Program-made: the position numbers and the translations under genes
NCBI GenBank assembly: GCA_002633005.1
Contig: NMRA01000291.1
Coordinates: forward strand, 169,086-233,085
Length of the DNA: 64,000 nt
Direction: 5' to 3'
Source: Phoronis australis
Lineage: Eukaryota; Phoronida; Phoronidae
Part shown: positions 53,993-64,000 of the stretch, piece by piece
How positions within the stretch are numbered: position 1 is the stretch's first letter
Layout: every line of letters starts with the position of its first letter
Notes under the pieces: generated by a model
Databases searched by the model: none
Told to the model about the DNA's origin: nothing
Seen by the model: the letters and a program-made list of their open reading frames with translations, nothing else

Positions 53993-56900
53993 CTACAACA
54001 TTTTGTCCAGACTTTGGAGCTTGCGGAGAGCTTCACTAATGATACACAAGTCTCCCTTCAGCTCACTAACCACCGTAGCTATCTGCTTGTGGGTACTAAG
54101 TGTTTCCACAGTTTGCGTATACGGGTTATACCGCGTAGCAAATGGCTTTTTTATCGTACATGCAAACTCCCTGTAAATATCAGTTTTTCCAGTTAGTTTC
54201 AATTTCATACAATTTCGTATTAAAACAGCACCAATCACCCCCTACAAAGGAAATTTCTGATAAAGGGAGTAGGCCTATCTACCAAAAGCTTCTATCGTGA
54301 CAAGCTACCAGTCATGCGGGTCGCCTCAACAGTGCGCGACTTGCTTATTACTAAATCTTGTTTTGGCGATTTCGCTCAAAGCTGGTTATTCTTCCCCCTG
54401 TTGATGCGTTATTGGTTCCTGTTAATGCATTATTGTTACCTCCTCTGAGTGATGAAGGTATTATTCAGCTAAGACAATTCCTTAATACGTCCTGACGTTC
54501 CCCCTGTGGTTTTAAATGAGTGCTGATTTCCCTCATTCGCCGTGTAACCTTCGTAAAGCGTTAGACACGCTTGATGATCGAAGGTGTTTTCAAACTTGCT
54601 CCAAGATTGTGAGCGTTGACGAGCATCAGGGCACTATTGTGTTTCAAAGTTGACAGGTCGTAATATCTATGAATAGGCTAAAAATATTTTTAGTGTCATT
54701 TTAAGATAAAGCTAAACCATCTGCACTAACTTTCAATAAAGGCCATGTATTCTCATAAGACGGTCTCATCTTGTTCCTTACTCAGACCAGAACGATTTTT
54801 AGGCTTGATAAGAAGTGATGGGTTACAAACCAATCAGATGTTTTAGCTTTTGACCCAGGTGAACCGTCGAAGTGAATCAATTGCCTTCAATGTGAAATGC
54901 ATGTTCTTACATTTTAGGGAAAATGGCGTATTCAAGATGTCGGTTGGTCAATTAGCAGAGGTAATTTGTAATTATACTCTGAGAACAGAAGAATACATTG
55001 TTGCTGGACCCTATACTTATACTTACCTCATTCGTTCTTTAGCTTCCTCAAAGCTCTCTGTGTAGTAGTACGAATCTTGGTAGGAAGTGATTATGCACGT
55101 TTGTTGACAAACGGTAATTGGGTCAAACGGTCTGACGACGGCTTTCTCCGAAAGCACGTGCTACAAGAGAAGTTTCGCTTGATAGTAACCACTTTACTTG
55201 TGCCCTTGATTAGAAATGGTGTGCAAGAGTGCGTTTTAAGGTAAACAAGCACCCAAAGTGACTTAAGACTGAATTAGTCCGAAATTTTGTCTTGCGCCCC
55301 CATTTCGCTGATACTGAATTTTGTGTTTGTGATGTAATTGTCAGCGTGCCAATTTCAAGATGAAGATTACCCCATTGCATTTCACTAGATGCCGATGATA
55401 TCATGTTGTTAGCATACTATCTAAGTGATCAACCAAGGCCCGGGGTTTATAATCTTTGTACGAAATTATTTTTGACATTTTCCGTTCTATTTTTGTGCGG
55501 ACGCAAGATACGTGTCTATTATCATATGCTATGGCATGTTATGTTCCAGGTGGACGACTGTCTATGAAGTTCCCGCTTGATTATCCTTAGGTTCAAGTTA
55601 CAAAATCCAGTAAAAACACGAGATTTCGAGTAAAAACTCAATATCTGGAATAAAAAATCGAAATTACGAGTTCAGACTCGACCCAGCGTTAAAGGTATAA
55701 GTTCATCAAGTACAACCTAAGGACAGACAATCGAAAACACATATTCTACAACAATGGCGAATATTCTAATTTTAACAATAGATGGACTCCCGTGGATCTT
55801 TTACTGATTGATTAACGTTTAACTCAGTAAGCCTTGGGAGGCCCCATGAAAAAGACGAATAGAGTGTCACCCACGTAAACCATAATGTACACTAGCACAG
55901 AATAGTGACACATGTCTCGAGTTCGCACAAAAGTAGAACGCAAATGCCAAAAATAACGTCCATTTCGAGTACAATGATTAGCTCCTGGTTTCAGGTATAT
56001 CACTTGGACATAGCTGTGCATAACTTACTAATAGGTAAAAGCAGTACTACCATTCACTATTATCGAGTATCTATGATAGATTACTACTCTTGCAACAGCT
56101 GATACTACTACTGCTACTGCTACTGTTACTGCGACTGTTACTGTGACTGCGACTGCTATTGCAACTGCTACCACTAAACTCACAAATGGATACATTTGCA
56201 AAGAGACGTACTTTCAGTTCACTGATAGATGACAGCAGGCCAGCACCGTAGACTCTCAATTCCGAGTTCTCTTTACAAAGACCAAATTCCACCGTGAAGA
56301 AATAGCACTGATAGAAAGAAAGACAAATACACCGTGAGAACTTTATGATTTGTCGTGTCCAGGGAAAAGTAGCTTACAGACATACTAAATAACATCCAAG
56401 AGGATGAATTACAGAACGATCATTGGTGAAGACCAAAACGTGTATTTTCCTCAAAGGACCATGTTTTCCCATCGAAAGGAAACAATGACACATCATTTTT
56501 TTATCCCATACGCCTTGAATCTGTCGAGGGAAATACGACCATGTAATAATTTTTCCATATTCACCTCCCGCATTACTTCAACAGTGACCTCTGACATGGA
56601 AAGTTCAAAAGGTAGGGCAATGTCGACTCGACGTCGTTAGCCGGTTAGATCATCAAACTTTCGGAAATAGTTTAAGTAATACAATTTAACAGTGTAAATA
56701 ACACTCAACAAGCAATCAGGTCTCAATGGTAACATCTGGAACAGGACTGTTGATTATATGACAGTTCTGTCTCAGTTTTCATTTGCTAAATATTGTATCG
56801 TCTGCAACTCAGGCCCCAATTCCACGGTAACTACAATATCTAATATTGTTGTTATTTAATTATTTTCAGGAGATGTTACAAGTTCAGTGCAAAGTTACCG

Positions 56901-59724
56901 TTGTTTTCATCTCTTTTCAAGTAATGAATCGTTACATTTAAAACTGTTTCTATTACTAGAGAAAACTTGCAACCTAACGCGCGAGTACATACATATAGGA
57001 TGTGATCCGCCACGTGAACAGTCTGAGTGAAGTATTAAAAAAATCTGCGGAATTTTTTTTTTAAAACTCACAAATTCGAAGTGTATGGGATTTTTCGGTC
57101 GTGGTCTGTGCGCGGAATAATGTCGCGTGGAACATTATTTCGTGTACGCCAGTCGCGGTACGTTTTGTGTATATCTACCACTCATAGTGAAAAATCAAAC
57201 ATTTGAAAAGCGTAATTTTTACCACACGTTTGTCAACGCAAGTAAAGTAACTTACTGTAGCTAGTTTTTGTATTTCGTCATCCGACGCTCCGAGTGAACA
57301 GAGTCCTATTTCTTGAGAGAACTGAGCGAAACTGTGATCGGCCAACAATGGAATGTGACCCAGAAGTTCGTGACACGTATCTCTAGAATTGTCCAATAGA
57401 AATACACTGACAACAGACAATAATAAGCAGAAAATGCCTTATTTTCTTGGAAATAGAATTACGTTGAGTTTTTATGAAAAATACACAAAACACCTGTCCG
57501 AAAGTATGCATGTACAATAATTTAAAAGTGGACATATTTCGAAGTTTATTATCAGATGTCCTATTGTTACTCATACTGGTGACGTGAGGAAAATTGAAAC
57601 GCGTCAAGTTTTTTAAGTGCCGTTGTTTTCACCAACATCATAAAACCTATGAAGGTTGTCCCGCGTTTAGATGTGCAACTTCTGAGAGAAGGCACAAACA
57701 GACATCTGATCATAAGGGAGATCAGAGCTAAAACGTTTACAAAGGTGTACTATCTGCATGTTCTCTTGCAAGTAATTCGCATAACATAATGAGCAGATAG
57801 GAATTAATCGTCTTAATAGCATTTAGCATAACAATTAAGTGCAAAAATACTGATATTCTGGCTAATCACGTGCGATCACCATGGACGACCAAACCACAAG
57901 TTACGTCACTGAGTCTGGGCTGAGTTCCGAAGACGTAAGAATGTCGCGAAGGAAACTAGTGTGATCGCGTGCTTCATTTGTATCCCGTGAAGTCTTGCGT
58001 GATCTTGTGTTCACGCGAGGCTCTCGCGTCCACTAACACACGCCTGGTCTCGCGGAACAAAGGCAGAGAATAGAAAATGAGTTCGATTTCGAGTGGAAAG
58101 ATCTGACTCCGGGCCCAGACGTATGACGAGCGTTTGCATGTGGAATTTGTTTTCAGCCGGCGAATCCGAAACGTCCGATTTACCTTCCGAATGCTGTATA
58201 ACGTTGACCACAACAGTACACATAACAGTAACCGTATCCGAATTTTCTATAGGCAGAACCGTCTTTAGATACGCCCAGAGGGCGTATTTAAGGACACTCA
58301 GTTTTTTTCACAAAAACCCACAAAGGCACCGGCGGGGAGTATAATTGGGAAACAACGTATGGTTGAAAACTAAAGCTTTTCTCAGTTTCATAGGAAATAC
58401 ACACCAACAAAGTGTTCAACAATGACCTCCTATCTGTGGCCATAATGTGACTTTATCATTGTACTCGCTATGCTTTGATTTCTTATATGAACGCAAAGCA
58501 GTCGTCTATTTTCTAGTCGATTGCCCAAGTTTTTATAGTACTACTGCACACAACACGATAAGATTACGACGGCATCTTTTCGAAGAAATGGCGATCGGTC
58601 TACCAATGTGTTCAGAGTACGGTAGAGCAGAACTAACAGAATTAAATTAAGAAAATATAAATCACGTTGACACTCACGGCTCAGGTGTGTAAAAGGGATC
58701 GGAACTGTGTCGTACATATTGCGTGCAGTGGAACACACGAAATGCCAAACCGGCCAGGAAATCACGTGCAGATAAATATCCAGCGACTGGCCGCAGTTGG
58801 AACCCTGTACGCGAGGACAGGAATTTAGAGACGTCATCCAGTTGAGGGATATTGTCTTCCCTGGAAGAAAAAAAAATGAAAAATAACCTCCTGATTAGTG
58901 TGCACGCAGCTGCATCTGTTATCATAACAAGGTTACTAAATTGTGGAATTGTGTTGACCAATGTAGCAACTTTCCTCATTGGTGAAGGATACACTACGTG
59001 GCATACACGTTGGAGGAGGGAGTCGGACATCAGTGCTACTCACGTGTGTTGGCTCATCTTGTTGTTTTTGCGAACGGCGGTTTTCAAAGAAATTTGGAAT
59101 GTCCTACTTTACAGTTGTTTCAAAACATGCCTGGATTATAACATAATCATCCTCTGTTCTGTTCACGTTACCTTCACAAAAATTAAAGAAATTGGTCATT
59201 AAAAAGGCCAGTTACAAAACACGACTCCTTGGTCTGTTTCTGCTTCCTACAGGAGAAAGCCTCGAAGACAACTCTTGTTTCCAAATGGCATACAAGTAAA
59301 AACTAAGCCAATGGGTTGACTTTTGACGTCTTTTCTAAAATCACGACATCAACTTCACTGTACTGGTACTGTTGATGAAATGGCGTAGGGAATAAGACAT
59401 TTGTTTGGAAAATGCTGACATTTCCGCATATGCTACCGACTTCTTTCAACAAGTGACTTTTTCTGTGTTTGTTAGCACCTGGTACTGTATTTTGGTTAAT
59501 TTAAGCCTCGCAACTACAACAAGGAACGTCGTTTTAATTTGCAATATCTAGACAAATATGTGTTCCAAGGGCAAACCACCTTGTGGAGCGTGTCTTTAAA
59601 TACTTATTTACAGACGGGTTACGTGTCTAGGGGACCTCCTTCGACATGTAAGTTTACGACGGTTTCAAATTACCTCTCCAGTGTGTTGATTGCAAGAGCA
59701 GATGTACCTAATTAACTATCATTG

Positions 59725-59794
<70 letters not shown>

Positions 59795-62700
59795 CATTTT
59801 CATTATCGTGATCATTATCATTATCATTATCATTGTTGATACTAGTATCACCATGGTATCACTGATGTTATCGTTATCAATTTTATGAGAAGTTTTCAAA
59901 TGGGGAACTCACGGCGCTTCGCAATATATGTCAAAAATGAGAGAATTAAATTGGCCAGAATGTTGAAAATACAAGAAATAAAATAAGTGACAGTACAATA
60001 AAGCGCGTGAAAGAGAAAGTGAGACAGATAACTAGGAGGGTCTGGAAAATTGTGGTCTTAGAGGTACAAAAAGATATTATAATAATGGAGAAAACCGCTG
60101 CCCCAATCAAAAGACATTGGTATAAACACGGTTATTAAGTATTTCTTTTGAGTGACTCATTACATCGCATTGATTTTATGACAATAAAACACTGTGTGTT
60201 AATAAAACCAAAAAAGGTTATAAGCATGTGAGGTGGTTTCAGGAATAAAACATGGCGCACGGCTAAAGTGAAAGTCACGGGATGCATTCAATATCTTGTA
60301 AGTTTAGCGAGATCACGCATGCCTTCTCGATATACAATCGAAGCACGTGATCTCACAAGATTTCGCGATCAGCATACGCCTACCCACCTGTAGCCGCAGT
60401 GTTCTGACAAAAGCGGAAGATTAACAAGGTGCTCTCTGCACGAATGCGTAGGATACAGTTTCATCAGTTCTCGATAGACGGTGCCCCAAGTCTGAATTTC
60501 TTCATCAGTGTAGTCCGCTCTCGGAATGGGTTGACCACTGAATGCCAAATAAACATGTTAATGAAACGCAAAAGGGAATTTTGATCCAGATAAAAATTGA
60601 AAGAAAATTTACACGTTGATACATGCAAACATTTAGCTTCAGTGTCATCTCTGCGTTCTTCGCTATAATTTGTGTCCCCAACATGCTCGCTTGATAGAAA
60701 ATGTCAACAACCTTCGTAACTGACCTTATTCTAAATAAAACTTTTAATAATCTTTTAAGTATCACAACCGATTCTGGGCGTTGCACTTTTCACGGCTTAG
60801 AAAAGTATTCGATTGTGAACTTTTTGTCTTTATATATAGTAAAATTGAAAAACACCAAAGCCATTTCGCACTCTATAAAAACACTTTTGCATGACAGGTA
60901 TCAGAAAATATAGAGTTTACTCACTGCTTATAATTCATGGCTAAACCACAGAAATATTTCCTTCGTTCGCGGTATACTTTATCTTTAAATCCAGGATGGT
61001 CCGCGTCGAGTTCAGCGCCATACATTAGCACGTGGTTAGCGGTTTTGTCCAAATCGCTGATCTTGCGCGGGAACCAAGGAATTTCCTTCTCTTCAAATGC
61101 TGAAAAAAGGGTTCCATATTTTCTACAGTTATAAATACACGTATCCATACTTCTCATTAAAAATCATTGCCAGAACTAATTCTTCACTTTTCAAAAAGCT
61201 CACTGCATTGATAATAATGTTCACAACTTTACAATGTGTTTGTTGTTGTTTAGTCAGGGATTGTTCTAAACTGTAGAAACTTAACCTTAACTTAATAGCG
61301 TTTGTTATAAGTCAGCGTGTGGATATGGTATAAGTAAAAATTATATAAGCCTTCTTAAACGACATTCTACCGCAAGTGTTGCTTAAAAGTTGTTTAACAA
61401 AATAAGCGCATGCACATTAGAAGGTTAGCTCATGAACTTATCTAATCCCTGTGTGCTTATGTCCCAAAAACGTCTGCTCAAGTGCATCGCAATTAATAGC
61501 TGCAAGCGTCTAGGCAAAAGCGGTTTTCCGTCATTAAAAACCACACTCTTCCTTGAGTAAACTAAATTATTTACCAGTGTTGTTAAAACGGGGTTCTATA
61601 GTTATTCTGCTGCTAAAATTGTGGCGCGATCTTTTGCGTCTGCTTTCGGCGTCATGACATAAATTTTTGCGTCACCTATTGACCAGTTTCTTTTTTCGCC
61701 GATTCTTCAATCATCTGTTGTTATTTCACGAGGTTGCGTACACGTCACAACAAATTACCGGAAGTGGTTTCACCTCATTATAAGTTTTTAGAATTTTGGT
61801 GCCAGCAAACCGAATTTCAGGACAAAATTTTTTGCTGCTAAGCTGTCATCATCTCCCACAAATTTTAGGAAACGGCGCAAGCTCGTGTCACGAGCGTAAT
61901 GTTCCAAAACGACGACATATTTTTCTTTGTTACAAAAGGGGAGAATTAAGCAGAAGGATACGTTTATTGGATTGTAATTCACTTAAACGGCTGTAACGGG
62001 CAAGGTGACTGTCAATTGACTCCCAGGTTTACATGCATCCTCGCACTGCATGTTGATACAAGTTTCACGGCGAGGTGACGAGCAGAATTATCTAGGCTGT
62101 GTTAAATTTTGAGATTTGTCGGAGCTCAATACAAAGTGGTACCTGGCTTTATTTTGACGATAGCTGGCTGGCTTCAGTTCACCCTGGTTAGCTGGCCAAA
62201 AATCAAAAAATCGGTTTCGGACTCATAATATTCTTTACCATGAGAGGATTCTGTTTCCGTAATCAACAAGGACATTGACACCATCAGCGACTCAAGAAAA
62301 CGCTTCAGAGTTTATTTGGATTGGTCAATCTCAAAATTGTAAGTCGAAAATGGCACTAGTAGGTATTGCCTGTGACTTGGTAACAGAAATGTAATCCTAT
62401 CACGATAAGGTCTGGAATATCATGAGACCTACTTTGTAAGACTAAAATGTTCAATTCAGTTTTCGTTTTTTATCCATATCAACATGTAGAAATGCAGCTT
62501 CAAAAACTGGCTGAATTGTTTCGCATGTATACCGATGTGCTAGTGATCTTTTTACGGATAGCGAAAATCGTGCACATACTAGAGTGCAGGTTTGTGGGAT
62601 ACAAGGCCTCCTAATCCAGAATCTAAAAATTTCTAGGAAGGCGATCGTCTGCTCGATAAGCGGGCAGTTCACTCTTGATTTCTACAAGTTGTTTTCTTCT

Positions 62701-63053
62701 ACTAGCGGTGCTGTTTTGGATGACCCCTTTTGCACAAACCTTTTGAATATGACGTCTCACGCTAAAAATGACGTTAGTAACAATCTTAATGCAATATCAG
62801 TTGTACACGTGAACATTAATTGCTTGATTTTTTAACACATTAGATACCGGTATATTCCATTACCAGATTCATCCGACTGTTCCTGACAATCGACGTCCTC
62901 CAACACAATGTTAGCCACCTGATTCTTCAAGAGGGTAACTAGTTCGTCCAGTCTCGTCGTGTTGCCAGGTTCAATGTCCACGTGAATCTCTACAGCCGAG
63001 TCAGTTCGACGAGATTGTCGAGACTCAATGTGGACAACATTCATCTTCTTTTC
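53993..63053 (-). CDS. TPH: Tryptophan hydroxylase (eight exons; first exon beyond window)
   Basis: Hydroxylates tryptophan to 5-hydroxytryptophan, the first step of serotonin synthesis, using iron, O2 and tetrahydrobiopterin. Exons in transcript order: 62864-63053, 60925-61099, 60388-60537, 58678-58860, 57256-57382, 56212-56307, 55027-55160, 53993-54170. All junctions are GT..AG and in phase, giving 411 codons including stop. Exon 1 is the second part of the ACT domain ([11 protein letters not shown]). The catalytic domain starts with [12 protein letters not shown] and [31 protein letters not shown] is the tryptophan-hydroxylase type of this block, not phenylalanine or tyrosine hydroxylase. 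The iron ligands are the two His of CHELLGH (exon 5) and the Glu of TVEFGLC (exon 6). The C-terminal tetramerisation helix ends the last exon. The exon at 63053 starts with EKK, so an upstream exon with the N-terminus is missing. ATG at 63044 is not the likely start. Confidence 0.95.
55440..55990. mobile_element. Inverted-repeat element in a hydroxylase intron
   Basis: The left part, GGCCCGGGGTTTATAATCTT with ACATTTTCCGTTCTATTTTT, is matched in inverted form at about 55910-55990 (GCATTTGCGTTCTACTTTTG). A related single copy is at 47775-47870. It lies between the exons at 56212-56307 and 55027-55160. Confidence 0.5.
56097..56172. repeat. Imperfect (CTGCTA/CTGTTA)n microsatellite
   Basis: About a dozen hexamer-like ACTGCT and ACTGTT units, starting about 40 bp downstream (in gene sense) of the hydroxylase exon ending at 56212. 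Confidence 0.9.
56827..57180. repeat. Second copy of the 41322-41680 repeat
   Basis: Inside the hydroxylase intron between 57256 and 56307. It shares ordered blocks with 41322-41680. The two have diverged by many substitutions and small indels. Confidence 0.85.
59727..59820. repeat. (ATT)n microsatellite
   Basis: About 22 perfect ATT units followed by TCATTA-type degenerate units, in a hydroxylase intron. Confidence 0.96.
61796..61940. repeat. Second copy of the 32727-32870 repeat
   Basis: Matches the earlier copy in ordered blocks, including GTGTCACGAGCGTAAT and TTTTTCTTTGTTACAA. It lies in the first visible hydroxylase intron. Confidence 0.7.
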
Positions 63054-64000
63054 CTGCAGGCGGCCAATATAAAGACTTAGAAACGAGTTTGACGGGAGAG
63101 TAGAGTAGGGCTTAACGCACCACTAAGAACAAGTCCAAACGCAATTGCGGGGCCTAGAGTGATGGGTGATCGTCTGCTGCCTTCATTTAAATTTTAACCA
63201 TTTTTATTACAAATAGTGGTAGCAACAGTCAGTGGAGGGTTATTGATGAATGTAACTAAGTTGTAGCTTAAAAGGATGCCACACCCGGTTTTGACCTATC
63301 AAAACAGATACTATTAAAAACGACTATCCTATCCAGTTCTCTGAAACAAAATAATGCTCTGAAACTCTCGACAACCTTCAAAAGTTTGGAGCAAAATTAA
63401 GTCTGCTAAACGGGCAAGCGCGACCCAGGCTTTTCATTAGCGAATTACACGGCAACTGCTTTGTATGACACGTGACGCCACCCTAGCATTGCTATCCGCA
63501 ATAAGTTGCATGGCCCAGTACTTCCTCCGGCGACAGGGGTAGGGATTGCGCTGATTCATTTGAGGCAGTATTTTCAATCAATTAAGGTGACTAATTGTAG
63601 AAGAGTAGACAAGTCACTTCTTTTAAAAGCCGGCTTGGGAGGCGCAGGCTTCAAGATAAGTCGGGACTCAGACCAGAATCAAACATGCTTCCGATACTCC
63701 CATATAATCTCGTATTTGAGCGGATATTGCAGTATAGCTGTATCACCTGTGCCCAGTATTCGATATCAAAAATCGAACTTCAGTTTGTTTATTGTATTGT
63801 CCGCTCTATTTCTTGAACTCAAGATAAGCTTGTGATTTCAAAATAAACTTTAGTTCATTAAATGCAAACTTGGACTATGTACTTGATCTGTGTACACCAA
63901 GATTTTCAGACGGTTAACTAGAATTTAAACCTGAAGAGGCACTAAATCCAGTTTTATCCAAGAGACCGGACCATTAGTTAATTTCATTCAACCCTATCAG
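63054..64000. other. Hydroxylase 5' intron sequence with MITE
   Basis: No exon encoding the start of the ACT domain was found here, so this is intron up to the window edge. It contains a TTAAAAGGATGCCACACCCG element end at 63268 with blocks shared with 5476-5690 and 11571-11940, to about 63480. A possible opposite end lies near 63930-63965. Confidence 0.6.
63268..63480. mobile_element. MITE, TTAA/AAGGATAC family
   Basis: Starts TTAAAAGGATGCCACACCCG and contains CTGAAACAAAATAATGCTCT, ACAACCTTCAAAAGTTTGGA and GAATTACACGGCAACTG, in the same order as the inverted copy at 11571-11940. Confidence 0.7.

Noticed and set aside
53515-54196. Three plus-strand frames of about 100 codons
   Set aside because: They overlap the last hydroxylase exon or its 3' UTR in antisense and show no family motif.
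63042-63044. ATG at 63044 as the hydroxylase start codon
   Set aside because: The exon is open for three codons upstream to a clean TGCAG acceptor, and the ACT domain would be cut in half.
1-64000. CRISPR arrays, operons or bacterial-style systems
   Set aside because: Spliced genes, microsatellites and eukaryotic transposons dominate. The tandem arrays lack the repeat-spacer layout of CRISPR.

Overview
This is a repeat-rich, AT-leaning piece of nuclear DNA from an animal, most likely a marine invertebrate. The evidence is spliced genes with GT..AG introns of 0.2 to 6 kb, AATAAA signals, insulin-superfamily hormone genes, a tryptophan hydroxylase gene, THAP-domain transposon remains, a tyrosine-recombinase (DIRS-order) retrotransposon and a decayed LINE. 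I cannot narrow the taxon further. All exon models were read by eye from splice sites and reading phase; no search was run.

Layout: 1-2028 (+) holds the last exons of a coiled-coil gene, starting beside a 24-bp minisatellite. 4870-14162 (+) holds a divergent protein-kinase gene. Its likely 5' intron contains a ~620-bp palindrome and a DIRS/Ngaro-like retrotransposon (7871-10760) whose reverse transcriptase/RNase H and tyrosine recombinase frames are both open. 15274-16700 and 27231-28563 are two transposons with long inverted ends, at TTAA-like sites, carrying broken THAP reading frames. 24923-29987 (+) and 43727-46337 (+) are two paralogous two-exon genes for insulin/relaxin-superfamily peptides: signal peptide, B chain, C peptide, A chain, with a phase-1 intron. 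Between them lie a THAP-type duplicated unit (33002-37790, second copy 47965-51030), a minisatellite and a LINE. 53993-63053 (-) is a tryptophan hydroxylase gene in eight visible exons; its first exon lies beyond the right edge.

The main result is the pair of relaxin/insulin-like hormone genes, missed by simple ORF reading because each is split in two, and their position next to an aromatic amino acid hydroxylase gene. In vertebrates insulin/IGF genes sit beside tyrosine hydroxylase and phenylalanine hydroxylase, so this arrangement may be an old linkage. The second peptide has an unusual A chain, with seven rather than three residues between the Cys pair and the next Cys.

A second theme is a set of TTAA-targeting, THAP-carrying (Kolobok-like) elements. 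One of them (35586-37180) interrupts copy A of the duplicated unit at a perfect TTAA duplication, while copy B keeps the empty site.
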